Positions 44,008 to 54,589 of a stretch of 64,000 nucleotides of DNA are shown one piece after another (positions within the stretch are counted from its first letter, which is position 1; each line of letters starts with the position of its first letter). Under the pieces are notes generated by a model, which worked only from the letters and a program-made list of their open reading frames with translations, ran no database searches and had not been told where the DNA came from. The position numbers and the translations under genes were made by a program. The DNA lies in assembly GCA_022495995.1 (NCBI GenBank), contig JAFEMH010002440.1, positions 124,001-188,000 of the forward strand. The letters are read 5' to 3'. The DNA is from Adenophora triphylla var. japonica (taxonomy: Eukaryota; Streptophyta; Magnoliopsida; Asterales; Campanulaceae).

Positions 44008-45060
44008 AATCTTTGTAAATTTTGGAAGGAGTATAGACTATATGTATATAAAGGAGAAGTTATCATCATATTTTGATGCAAAAACCTATTCCCACCAGCC
44101 TCAAAAGCTAAAGTGGATGCCCGCAAGCGGATGCCAGCAAGCGGATGCCAGTAGGTTAAAGAGCAAACATATGAGCTCCTACCTACTGATGCGCAACGAT
44201 CTTTCGGTCCGCAAGCCTATATGAGTACAAAGATCCATTACGATCCGTACTCCGATCGCGGGGAGGATACCTGTCTGCCGCGTGGCACCACCAAGAATAA
44301 GTGGATATAGATGCCAGCGAGGACAAAGGCCAAGGCCCTTGTCCCCGCTCAGTGCGCAAAGGTCCTCGTTAGGGCCGTTACTCGTATGCCTGTATGTGAC
44401 AAAGGCCTACATATAAGCCCGTTACCAGATCGTGAAGAAGACCCTCACAAAAACCTCAAGGGGTTTTGAATAAAGGGTCAAAAAAGCGTGAACCACCAGT
44501 AGTGGATACAGATTCCAGTAGGTTAAAGGGCCGCTATGCTAAATATGCTCCTACCTACTGTTGCGCGGACTATAGCTTCACGGCCACACTCTTCGTGCCC
44601 TATGAAGGTAGCTTGCCTTGGCTGCTTTTGACTTACACCACGGCTCGCAAGGCTGGGAATAAGTGTAAACGGATGACAGTGATCAAAAGAGTTTTTACAA
44701 AGCCAAACAGACAAAGGGGGTTAAGGCCCCAAAGTTTGCCACAAGGCCAAACAAAAGCGATCACAGATGAATAAGGCTGACTCTCACGAAAAATCCAAGT
44801 GATTTTGAATAAAGAGTTAGGAAAACTCAAAAAATGCGGGCAAAGGGCCTACTAAGCTTTTGTCCGCAGAAGGAGAGTATAAAGTTTGATTGCAAGTCAA
44901 AAAAGCTAGAGAAAGAGCAAGAATGCAAGTATCAAGGTACTCAAAAATTGCAAACACTCATAAGTAGCCTACAAGACAAGTAATTAAAGAGAATAGTTAC
45001 AGAAAAATGCTTCTATTACCAAGGAAAAACATTTACAAAATCCTACTCTATTACAAAAAG
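44008..45060. other. Non-coding spacer between pol and the antisense gene
   Basis: Contains a diverged duplication: the series GATGCCAGTAGGTTAAAGAG ... GCTCCTACCTACTG(A/T)TGCGC at about 44145-44200 and 44510-44570. Also a triple GCAAGCGGATGCCA word (about 44120-44150) and repeated AACCTCAAGGGGTTTTGAATAAAG-like words at 44450 and 44795. No coding sequence is supported. Confidence 0.55.
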
Positions 45061-45074
45061 AAGAAACAAAAAAC

Positions 45075-46742
45075 CTAAGCTATTGGAGCTTGCCCCTTGG
45101 GATCTTCAGATTGAGGAGTTGGAGAGGGCAGGCTATTCACGAGGAGGTCTGTGATAGGATCAAGGACGGCCTCAGTGGAGACTGGGGCAGGAGTTGCCAG
45201 ATGAGGAAAGAGGTCTCCTATGGCAGGCCCATCTGGTAGAACGCGGGCAAGGGCATCCCCGAGAGAAATAGGGTTCTCCCCAAACCTCAGCTCATCCAGA
45301 TCGGCGATGAGACTAAGAGCGATCACCTGCCACGGGGGCAAGGAGGCCGCGGCGGACGGCTCAAGCCTTTGACCTCATCCTCGGACAAGGAAAGAACGCA
45401 TGCCGGGCAAGCATTCTTCATCTGTAGCAACAATACCGAGCCAATAACGGCCGGCTCTTGTACGAGAGAACACGCCGTGGCCGCGAAGTTCTGAATCTGT
45501 GTCCGGACCCCAGCCTCGTACTGAGCCAGGTTCTCAGCGAGGAGCCAATCCTTGAATTCCTGGGAGTTTTTGTACTCCTCCACCGCTTCCTTGCGGACAT
45601 CATCCAAAGCGGACTTCCCCTCCGCCTCCAACCTTTTGTAGGGGAGAAGCTGCTCGGACAGCTCATCCACCTTTTTCTCCAAGGCCTCCAGGTCAACCTT
45701 GGTGGCCTCCCGGCAACGTCGCGAGCTCCTTATTTCTGGGCTCCCACTCAGCCTTGTGCCCGCGGAGCTCATCCCGCTGACCCCTTACTCTTTCAAGGTC
45801 CTTCTCCACCACGGCCAATCGGTCAGAGAAGTCCTTCAGATCAGACTCCTTCTGAGCAAAGGCCTTGTCCTTTTCCTCCATGAGGGAGTTCAAAGTCCCA
45901 ATCCTCGCTTGAGCCTCCTCCAGCTCACGAAGTTTGGCCGCCAAAATGGAGGTCTTGTTCTCCACTTCAGCGGTCAGGGTATCGCAACTTTCCCGCAGCC
46001 GTAGTACCTTATTGCTCACCTGCGGGGAAAAAGAGCAAAACTTAGACATACTGACAGAGTGAAAGTATGGAACCAAAGAGATCAGACGGTTATCTACCTC
46101 AGTCAGAGCAAGGCCAATATCCCCCACCATGGCAGAGGCATTCTCCTCGACAACTATGTTCTTATAGAAGTCGGGGGAATATAGACGGTTCACCAGCCCG
46201 ATCCCCACTGAGGCGTTGGCTGAGCTCCGGGCATAGAGGTCCACCCCAGTAACATGGGGCACATCCGAGAGCTTCTTTCTGACGGCCAGCGTCTCCTCGC
46301 GGGTGGTCAGGGGGGCCACCGGATAGGCCGCAGAACAAATTGATCCCCCAGTAGGGGAAGAGGATGAGACCGCAGCAGGAGCAGTCATGGTCCAGGGAGG
46401 AGCGTCCCCAATTTTCTGGAGCTTTCTCTGTTCTTGCCCCAAGTCTCCTTCTCTGTCACTCCTCTTCCGAGAATCCACTTGGTGGCCGGAAGGGATGGTG
46501 CGGCCTGGAGAAGTAGCTCGGAGAGCATTGGCCGGAGGAGGACCCCGGGGAGGTGGAGGCAGATTCCCTGTAGTAGGGATAGTTTTGGAGCTGGTTAGAG
46601 GCTCCCCGGTTTTCCTGCTAACCACAGAAACAGTCTTATCTTTAGTTGGGACTCCCCCCAACTCAGCCTGCCTCCTCGCAGCGGCATCCCTATTGGCCTT
46701 CATGTTTTTGGCCTTCAGCTGAGCAGCATTCATGGGAGCCAT
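45075..46742 (-). pseudogene. Antisense gene of the Tat element, coiled-coil C-terminal part
   Basis: Minus-strand frame from 46742 (MAPMNAAQLKAKNMKANRDA). A Pro/Ser-rich region with basic patches (RKRSDREG) is followed by about 100 residues of heptad-like coiled coil (LRESCDTLTAEVENK, LRELEEAQARIGTLNSLMEE). Near 45700 the frame shifts to 45772-45323 (LEALEKKVDELSEQL, FKDWLLAENLAQYEAG), and near 45330 again to 45341-45075 (a Pro/Leu-rich C-terminus and stop). It continues the gene that starts at 48526. Such antisense ORFs occur in the pol-3'LTR interval of Tat-group elements; their role is unknown. Confidence 0.65.
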
Positions 46743-46848
46743 CAGAAGTTATATTCTTCGGGATCTACTCTGGAGGAAAAAAGAAATGGTTAGAATTCAG
46801 TTCAAAAATCCAAAAGCAAAATAAATGGGCAAACAGTTATATGAAAAA

Positions 46849-48526
46849 TCAGAGACCGATAAGTTCGGGAGGATCGCATTCTGCGCCCAGCATACAGGTT
46901 CTACAATCCGCCTCGAATTGGTAGTGCTCGTGCACCCTCCAATCAGGGTCACGGGGCAGAGGCTCTATTTCTACTCTGGGGGCATATGGGGCGCCCTCCC
47001 TGCGAGGAGCCACCCCCGAGTAGATCAAGAGTGGCTCATCCTCAACTATGGTGCCCACATCATACACGGGCTCCTCCCCGCTGTCTAGATAATTGGCCAG
47101 ATATTTCTCTAAGGCACAGCGCATGGCTTCAGCAGAGGAGGGGTCTGGATAGCTACTAGCGGCCACCTTCATCGGGACTGGATTCAAGGGTTTGGAGAAG
47201 GGCCAGCCGAACCTAGACTCAATGACCAAGATGTCCCTCTGGTTCCATTGGTCAAATTTATTTGAGGGCATAGAAGGTCCGGGTAGAATAATTCCTAGCC
47301 TTCAAACCCAAAATATTACGGCTGATCTGGTTCTGGTAGTAAGCATAAAACCCGGCCAGGGTAGGTTCATAACCGTGGAATCTGCAGACCGCGATGAAGG
47401 AGACTATAGCCCTAATGGCATTAGGAGTCGGAGTGCGTATGGGGAGGCGGTTGAACTCCAAGAAAAAATAGAAGAAGGGGTCCAGGGGCAATCTCAGGCC
47501 ATTCTCAAATTGGGCACCGTAAAAAATCAAGGCCCTATTGTCCTCGCGAACATCTGCTACTGTTTCTGGCCGCAGCTTGTCCTTTTCTTTTAAATGAACG
47601 TGCCCAAGGGTGCGGACACGGAAGGCATTGCGGTCAACGTTGTACACTTCGTAAATATCCTCCTCCCAGTTGAGGGTAGCCACCTCTTTGGTTTTCTTAC
47701 TGCGGCCACGACCAGGGTTCACCTCAGCAGCCGGCCTCTTACCTTTATTCCGGGCAGGGGCCACCTCTGCCTCCTCCTCAGAGTCAGGGTCAGAAAAGGC
47801 ATCCACAATATTCGTGGTCTCAGCGGCCTTCTTGGAGGTCCCCGCGGTCCTCCTATCCTCCACCTCGCGGTCATCCTCCTCGGTCTCCGAGCTCGATGAG
47901 CCAAAGAGACCAGTGGCATCACCGCGGGCAGAGGTCACTTCTTCCTCATCCTCCCCGCCTCCAGTAGTTTCAATGTTCAGAGGCTCCAGCTCCTCACTAC
48001 TACTCAATTCAATAGGGTTAGCACCAGGGGCCGCGGGCACAACATTGGGAAAAACAGTCCTCAGGGGCAGAACATCCAAGGGGTCATTCAGGTCCGTGCC
48101 CGGTGCCCGCGGAGCATTGGTTTGATGGGGATCCATTAGCTCACACTTCTCCCAGTCAGTTATTTGTTCGGGGACACGAATCGCTCTCCTCACTAGTTCA
48201 ACGGCGTTCAGAGCCTGATCTCTCTCGCGGGGAAACCTGCACAAAACCCCCATTACAAAGTTTCTTAGCCTACGGTGATCCCCCAACACCAGTACATCAC
48301 GATTGAAAATGTACTTCTTCTTGGCCTCCCACAACCGGGGTGGGACAAACGGCCCCCAATCAGACTTCTCACAAAAGTACAAAAAGCTATGCAGGGATAG
48401 CCTTAGCCACCCCAAACCCACCTTCCTAAAAATCCCCCCAGTCCGTTTACAGACGGCAAAGATATCAGGGGTGGCTCCATCTCCTAATTCTATGGGACGG
48501 CGGGGTCCAAATTCACGGGTGGTCAT
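46849..48526 (-). pseudogene. Antisense gene of the Tat element, N-terminal part
   Basis: The start is taken at 48526 (MTTREFGPRRPIELGDG); an in-frame ATG lies further upstream. It continues with LHSFLYFCEKSDWGPFVPPR, an acidic/Ser region with a basic nuclear-localisation-like patch (RGRSKKTKE at about 47700), then FENGLRLPLDPFFYFFLEFN and FHGYEPTLAGFYAYYQNQ. This last part resembles the 'putative gypsy-type transposon' domain (Transposase_28/PF04195-like). The frame stops at 47258 but resumes one frame over at 47271 (SNKFDQWNQRDILVIESRFG) to a stop at 46849. It runs against gag-pol and has its own TATA box. Function unknown. Confidence 0.7.
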
Positions 48527-48586
48527 TTCGTTCAAAACCCAGAAAAGAAAAAATAGAAGGAGATGAAGAAGAAAAACACCCAACAA

Positions 48587-49122
48587 ATACTTACGAAGGA
48601 AAACTTGAAGGTTGGATTCGGAGAAACACTAGCACGGATTTCGTAGCAAACAATCTCTCTCTCTAAAGCTCTTCGAAGGTTTGGAAACGGTAAAAGGGTT
48701 TGAGGTTTAAGGGTTTGGTATTTATAAGGCCTACCTATACGGGTTAACCCGTTAACCCGTATTAATTAGCCCACAAATCCTACCTCGGACCCTGAACCGT
48801 CTCCAACGTCTGAAAATTCGAAAATTAAATAAATTTTGCATTTATTGCCCCCCTTGGATGAGCGACACGTACCCCTGTACGTACCACTAACCCGTCTTTT
48901 CATCTGCCAAGGGGCCCACCTGTTAACCGGGAGGCACAGCATGCAAGGGGCTACGTGTCACTCACTGGTGCCTCCCGAACGTTCCCATAGGCCCATGGGG
49001 CCAAGCAACAACCAACAAAAATGCTAACACTGGTGCTCGCCAAAGCGACGATCCAATCCTACCGAGCTTCTAGTACCTCCTCGCTCAGACCATAAATAAT
49101 CACACTCGGAGCTAGGGGCCAT
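48587..49122. other. 5' region of the antisense gene and 3' end of the Tat internal region
   Basis: Holds the antisense promoter (TATA at 48719), a CCCGTTAACCCGTATTAAT palindromic word near 48750, and the purine-containing stretch GGAGCTAGGGGCCAT (49108-49122) directly before the 3' LTR, a plausible polypurine tract. Confidence 0.5.
48719..48726 (-). promoter_or_regulatory. TATA box of the antisense gene
   Basis: TATAAATA on the minus strand (context CCTTATAAATACCAAACCC), about 190 bp upstream of the antisense start codon at 48526. Confidence 0.6.
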
Positions 49123-50023
49123 TGATGAGCCCGGATCTACTGGACCGGGCCCGCGCTCGGTCTGGTCCAAGGAACCAGTGACGTGGCAGTTCCTAGACCG
49201 CTGGGAGGGAAGACCGCGGACAGATAGGCCCTTGAGGTCAAGACCGCGTCCCTCCCCGCATTAATCCTGTCAAAGACCAGAAGGATCCTGGCCGCTATAT
49301 TCGTGCTCGCACGACCTATGACCGTTGGGCCCGTGCCCGCAGATTGTATGTTCGCGGGGACCCATGCCCGCAGTAGGCATGACCGCATCAACCGTGCTCG
49401 CGTCATATACCTTTGACTGCGGCCACAACGTTGACCGCGGGCACATGTCTGCTTCCCGGTTAATGTCAAGCCTTACTGAGCAAGTTAGCTTGCGGCTCCG
49501 ACGGAGCCACTTGCCGGCTCCCCCATCACGCATTCAATGCGGCTCAGTCAGGCGCCTACTATTCCATTTAATGCTCCAAGCCGGCTACACGGCTCATGTC
49601 CCTTTCAGCCATGTCCCCTGGACAGTCAATGTTCCCTCCCTGACAGGACCAATTGGGTGCGGACACGTGTAGCTGGTCAAATACCAAGGTGCCCCCTAGG
49701 GCTGATCTCATTACTTACATCAACAAGCACCATGGCATTGCCTATAAATAGAAGGTCTTTACCCCCTTGGGCAATATATGTTCCATATACAATCAAGTAA
49801 GCCATATTACTCTAAACCCTAAACACACACACACTCCAAGGTATTCAAAGCCTTATTACTCAGTATTCTTACTCTCACACCCGAGGGCCTGAGTTGGAGT
49901 AACATCCAACTTTGACCTTAACGGTGCTTATTTGTGTTGTGATCTAGGTACCAACAAACCACCTAAATATCCTAGCCAGATATCCTTGAACCGCTCCTGA
50001 CCCTGAAAAGCTTGACGTCATCA
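49123..50023 (+). repeat. 3' LTR of the Tat element, 901 bp
   Basis: TGATGAGCCCGGATCTACTG to GCTTGACGTCATCA. TATA box TATAAATAG at 49743. Directly followed by the CCTCG target duplication. It is the only complete LTR in the normal orientation. Confidence 0.92.
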
Positions 50024-50698
50024 CCTCGTTTACCTGTTTCCAAGAGAGATTATATCATTGCTTTCTAGTCTTCCGAAGTATATACATTGAAATTTGGAAG
50101 GTAAATGCAGCTGAACTTACAAGCACGACAAGCGGGTCACGGTAAGAGCATGCCCATTAACCATGTTGATGGGTAACATGATCCCATCCCTGTCTATTGT
50201 GTTTACAAGTGTCTCATCTCCATCTAGCCATATATGTGCAACATCCAATCCAGCTTTTACCAAACCACCCTGTTTTATGCATCACAAGAAGAAACCAAAA
50301 AACTGTCAAGTTGTAGAAAATCGAATATGAACAGATGGCACGTTCATCTTATTTATTTTTTTGAACATATTTTCTTTTGGGAGATAACAACATGTCATAA
50401 CTTACAGGATTATTTCGTAAATCCAAAATGTATGATTGTACACCCTGGTTCTCCAACTCATGAATCGCATTTTCCATATCGGAAGCGGCATGTTAAACGA
50501 TTGGGTAGCCCTTTGTTAAAACCAAGTTAATAAACTCCCCGTAAACTTGTACTTCTAAATGGGCAGGAAATTAAATACCTGAGAGAAGGCCAATAACTTC
50601 ACATATCCAGTCTTGGACAAATGACCATCGGGGGTTCTGTGAGGAATGATGGCACTGGATATAGGTGAAAGCTTAATGAACTCACGAGGTAGTTTAAC
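50024..50698 (-). pseudogene. CtpA-type peptidase, upstream exons
   Basis: Exons on the minus strand: 50698-50579 (VKLPREFIKLSPIS..., PHRTPDGHLSKTGYVKLLAF), 50489-50406 (AASDMENAIHELENQGVQSY ILDLRNNP), 50269-50121 (GGLVKAGLDVAHIWLDGDET, DGIMLPINMVNGHAL) and 50033-50024 (GTAAACGAGG, the beginning of the VNEG exon cut by the Tat element). The PDZ tail and S41 peptidase motif order (YILDLRNNPGG...) identify a plastid C-terminal-processing protease. Defects: no AG acceptor before GCCGCT at 50489 (AA where AG is expected), and one base missing near 50140, so ALTRDPLVV is read out of frame. The gene is therefore a pseudogene irrespective of the insertion. Confidence 0.87.
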
Positions 50699-51043
50699 CT
50701 ACAAAGTTTATGATATAAAGATTTGTTCATTTTATGTCTGAAATATAACAAAAATTCATATGTTTTGCAATACGGAGTGCTAGACGATTGTTCATTCATG
50801 TCTTAAAGACTCCGTAACAGATTTAGTGAAAGTGACACGATGCATATTTGTAAGTACCCCAATCTGGATCACACCCTTTCAAACACACGGGAAGCACCGC
50901 AGACTCATCAACGCAGTCTCGACGACCCCTCTCACTCAAAACCCTCTCAAAACCCCCTGCCAAACCAAGGGAGGAGCCTTTCTGGGATAAAAAGGGACAA
51001 AAGGACCTTTTGGAAATTTTCAGGAAATTGGAAAAGCAATAAT

Positions 51044-51323
51044 GGTCCGTACGGACCTCTTTGCTTTAATAATTACTAAATCCTCTTAAAGTCCACAATA
51101 TTCTCTCAAATCCCAGAAGTAATCATCACTCCCATACATGGTTGGTCCGTACGGACCTTATTGCAGCCTAGTTGGTCCGTACGGACCTTATTGCAGCTAG
51201 GTTGGTCCGTACGGACCTTCTTGCAAGGGGACACCATAATTACAGAATATTCACCATCATCACATATTCCCTCAAATCGAGGAAAACCAAAATTCTGGAT
51301 TACCAGGGAGGTCCGTACGGACC
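51044..51323. repeat. Five copies of the GGTCCGTACGGACC palindrome in the LTR
   Basis: Perfect copies at 51044-51057, 51144-51157, 51174-51187, 51204-51217 and 51310-51323; the middle three are exactly 30 bp apart. All lie 20-300 bp upstream of the TATA box. Two more copies (one with a single change) occur at 62230 and 62261. Confidence 0.93.
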
Positions 51324-51344
51324 TCTTTGCACCAAATCTGGCAC

Positions 51345-51353
51345 TATAAATAG
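51345..51353 (+). promoter_or_regulatory. TATA box of the Ogre-like LTR
   Basis: TATAAATAG in context GGCACTATAAATAGAGGGCT, 22 bp after the last palindrome. Confidence 0.7.
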
Positions 51354-52300
51354 AGGGCTCCCCCTCCTCATTTTCACACACCTCCCACTTCTCTCTTCCT
51401 CCCTAGGCCTTCTGGCTTCCCCTCTAAGTCCTTCCGAGGCATTCCCGGCCCCTTTCGGATCCTTCCGAGGCCTTCCGAGCTCCCTTGTGGTGCTCCGAAG
51501 CCTCTCCGAGCGCTCCCGCGACGCTCCCGCGCTGCCCCGAGGCACTCTCGAGGTACTCCGAGGCCCCTCGTGGTACTCCGAGGCCTTGCCTGGTCTTTCC
51601 ACGGTGTCCCGGCTCTTTTCGAGTCAAATCGGCGATCCCAAACCACGCCGAAACTCTGCCCGAGTGACTCCTGCCACCTCAACGCACGCCGAACCTGCGC
51701 CCGAGTGATCCCGACGATCCCCACGCACGCCGAACCTGCGCCCGAACGCGGCTCGCAACCTCAACTCACGCCGAAACTCTGTCCGCAGACAACCGGCATC
51801 TCCCGAAGCAATCCCGATCAGTACCGGAACGCTACTCCGACCTCAAACACTATTCCTCAGCGGAAGACAGACACGAACCAACATTGGTAAGGCTTCCTTC
51901 CATTACTATTTCAATACATTTCCATACATAGCATACAATGTAGACATCCGATACAACATGCATTTTTAAAAGCACACACACACACACACAACATTTAAAG
52001 GATATTAGGGGTATCCGAAAGACTCGTTTTACGAGGCGACTCGGGTGAGCTCTAATATTCTAATATTCTCTTCTCGAGGAGTCATCTGACCTCCGAACTC
52101 AAAATCTCATCACACAAAAACAGCTTAAAATTATCTTTAAACTGATGCCCTTTTTCAATGTTTTGGGCTTAATAAAAACGGCGTGGCGACTCTACAATTT
52201 GCGAAAACAAAACGGCGAGACAAACCGCCGCTCCAACGCGAAAGATGCCAGATGCCGGGGCGCGATCCGTCGCTGCCTCTCGGATCCGGGTAATTTCAGT

Positions 52301-52318
52301 TAGCGACTCCGCTGGGGA
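52301..52318 (+). other. Primer binding site (tRNA-Arg type as in Ogre)
   Basis: TAGCGACTCCGCTGGGGA, two bases after the LTR. It differs in one position from TGGCGACTCCGCTGGGGA, which is the form used by Ogre elements. Confidence 0.6.
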
Positions 52319-53627
52319 CTTTTTGTTTTAAAATCTTTTTAAACAAAACAAAAGATTTTTAAAACGATGATGAGGGTCAAACTTTCATTTTACCCCTTCC
52401 TTTAACTGTTGTGTGTGTGTGCACGTGCTTCGTTTTTATTTTACAGAAAAAATAAAAATACAAAAAAATGCATCAATATACATCTGTGCATACATTTAAA
52501 ATTCTTCAAAAACTTCTGTTTTACTCAGAAAAAGAATTTTAGAGACCGCACACTACGCGCACCTGCCTCGGTTACACCGCACTCTACTCACACCGCCGCT
52601 TCTGCTACACCGCACACTACGCGCACCGTCGCCTCGGATACAGCGCACTACAACCCTCAACCCGGAGTGGTCTCGGTTGCGATCCGTTTGGTCTTCCTAG
52701 GCCTCTTGGGCGCGCACCTGGGATCATTCCAAACATCCCATCCTAGCCAAGCGTCAACCACACGTTTGAGTCTTGAGTCACACTCTGTCCGGACTCGGTT
52801 GGTTTTACCCGGTCCGTGTCATACGGCTGGATACATATACCATGCCGGCCATTTTTACGAGTCAAGGCTCGGAACTCAAGATCCCTTGCGCAAGCAAAGC
52901 GATGAAAGGTCATGCTAAAATCTTGACACGATCTTGATTTCCGGCTACACTCGAGACGATGTTCCGTCCGGATATACATCCATGCTCAAATGACACCATG
53001 TCATCACGCCTTTGATACGTCGCCCATGACAATATGACCCGGCCAACGCCTAATGTCACGGATCCCTTGCGCAAGCAAGGTAAAGAGAAGGTCATGCCGA
53101 ACTCTTGACTCCGATCTTGACTTAGTGGCCGGCTCGGTTCACTATTCACATGGCTAACGCATCAAAACGAACATGACGAGCTCGGTCCTTAGGTTCGATT
53201 TTTCTTTTAGGCCGGTGGAAACCGCTTGCACTATAGGACCCTCGCACAGAGGCCGCCCACCCCGGGAAGTCGAAATACGGGTGCAAAACGAGGGCTTATA
53301 GCCGCACAGATGGTCTCCACTGACCCAGGATCTAGCATAGTTGCGAAAAAGAAGAGCAATCTTTTCCAACCTACCTAGGACTCTGAGAAAACACGTTTTA
53401 AGTAAATTAAAACTACAAAAAAAAAATCATAAAAGAAACGGAAACCGCATGCCACGTGAGCTTTCCCCTTTTATCCCGTAAGGCCATTCCTGTGTCTAAA
53501 CCTTGCCCATCACCCCCTCCAGCTAAAAGAGAGTGGTCGAAAGTACCGGGAACCCGTCTCCCGGTGTCAAAACAGCAAGGTCCTACCTCCTTCCCGGCTC
53601 TGTCACCGGGACATTCCGTCAACTCCC
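52319..53627. other. Leader of the Ogre-like element with a duplicated block
   Basis: Contains CACACTACGCGCACC repeats (about 52545-52630) and a roughly 180-bp diverged tandem duplication: GATCCCTTGCGCAAGCAA(A/G)G and GGTCATGC(T/C)... CTTGA at 52882-52950 and 53060-53125. No supported coding sequence; the longest open frame (52409-52918) is low-complexity. Confidence 0.55.
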
Positions 53628-54560
53628 ATGGCCAAGTCGGTGGATAACAACGATGAGAACGGGACCTTACCCCCAAGAAATTTCCCAACATTGGAAGAAG
53701 TTTGGCGAGTCCTCATGGCTATTGAGAAACGTCAAGGTGAGCAACAAGATCGATCGAAGGTGCCATGCACCACTTCGGAACATTAGCCACCCAACTACAG
53801 GGCTTCCCAAGTCATGGCTGCTCCTACGGCCTCTAACGTCTCTCATTGTTTCCCGAGAAGTCAACTGTTACCCTCATACGAGCCATGCGGTTATGACATA
53901 AGGCCACAAGACCTTCCGGAGGGAAGCTGCCCATCCAGCCTCCCGAGGTCCCGGTACCACCGCCGAACAACGAACACATCTGGTGGGACGTCTGCGATTG
54001 CGGTGCTTGTCCGGAAATGGAATTCCAGGATGAAATGAATGAGGGCCGTCCTCGAAGAAAGAAGAAGCTATCTTCTCAACAAAAATTGAAAAAGAGGTAC
54101 GAATCCGGTGATCCCACGGTCGGAACCCTTGGAGAACCCTCGGGAAAGTTTGACTACTATGTCATCTACTCCAGCAAGCCTAGCTCTGCACAAGGCCATG
54201 GCAATGTACGCTCCATGATCAGTGGGACGAGCTTCGCACCGCCACCGAAGGCCCGAAGGTCCGGATAATCCAACCCTGTCTTGGGAAGATCTCAAAGCCA
54301 CTATTGATGCTTCGGTAAAAGCCATGACGGTGAACGAATTGAAATGCGCGGTGCGGCCTTACGCCAATCGGGCTCCTCCCACTACGAAATAGGAGAGACA
54401 AGCAAAACCATAAGTCCAGTGAATGTTCGACACGTTCGGGCAAATCCCAGTGAATCCTCCACGGACGGACAAAAGGCCGGCCATACTTGAGCCACGAGCG
54501 AAAAGGGGCCACTACGCCAAAGAAGGCCGAAACCTTGGACCCAAAGGCCGAGGATCTGTC
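53628..54560 (+). pseudogene. gag remnant of the Ogre-like element
   Basis: ATG at 53628 begins MAKSVDNNDENGTLPPRNFP TLEEVWRVLMAIEKRQGEQQ, a helical N-terminus, and stops at about 53785. Further pieces follow in other frames: NNEHIWWDVCDCGACPEMEF (about 53960-54020), DEMNEGRPRRKKKLSSQQKL (54025), and SWEDLKATIDASVKAMTVNE (about 54280). A full-length gag would be several times longer, so most of the capsid region has been lost by deletion. Confidence 0.6.
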
Positions 54561-54589
54561 TTAACACGGCTCAAGCGCACTCGAGGCTA

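Larger units (their letters stand above)
36560..50023 (+). mobile_element. Tat-lineage Ty3/gypsy retrotransposon, 13.5 kb, with aberrant left terminus
   Basis: Bounded by the 5-bp direct repeat CCTCG (36555-36559 and 50024-50028). Order: inverted full LTR (36560-37459), 5 bp, truncated direct LTR (37465-37931), PBS-like site, gag, PR-RT-RNase H, extra RNase H, integrase (to 44007), non-coding spacer, antisense gene (48526 to 45075), purine-rich stretch, full direct LTR (49123-50023). The extra archaeal-type RNase H, the YIDD reverse transcriptase motif and the antisense ORF are features of the Tat group. The coding frame has several stops and frameshifts. Insertion disrupts a coding exon of the CtpA-like gene. 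Confidence 0.92.
50849..52298 (+). repeat. 5' LTR of the Ogre-like element, 1450 bp
   Basis: From TGTAAGTACCCCAATCTGG to GGGTAATTTCA (TG...CA). TATA box at 51345. Five copies of a 14-bp palindrome lie upstream of it. GC-rich R/U5 region with repeated CGAAACTCTG(C/T)CCG and CACGCCGAACCTGCGCCCGA words (51650-51790). The 3' boundary is fixed by the PBS. Confidence 0.85.

Noticed and set aside
49123..50023. Terminal part of a second, independent Tat element
   Set aside because: The shared CCTCG duplication at 36555 and 50024 and a continuous internal region show that both ends belong to one insertion.
51172..51890. Overlapping Pro/Ser/Arg-rich frames in the Ogre LTR
   Set aside because: GC-rich R/U5 sequence with internal repeats; open in several frames on both strands without codon preference or domain.
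52409..52918. A 169-codon open frame in the Ogre leader
   Set aside because: It covers a GT microsatellite, poly-A-rich DNA and the tandem duplication, and does not resemble Ogre ORF1 or gag.
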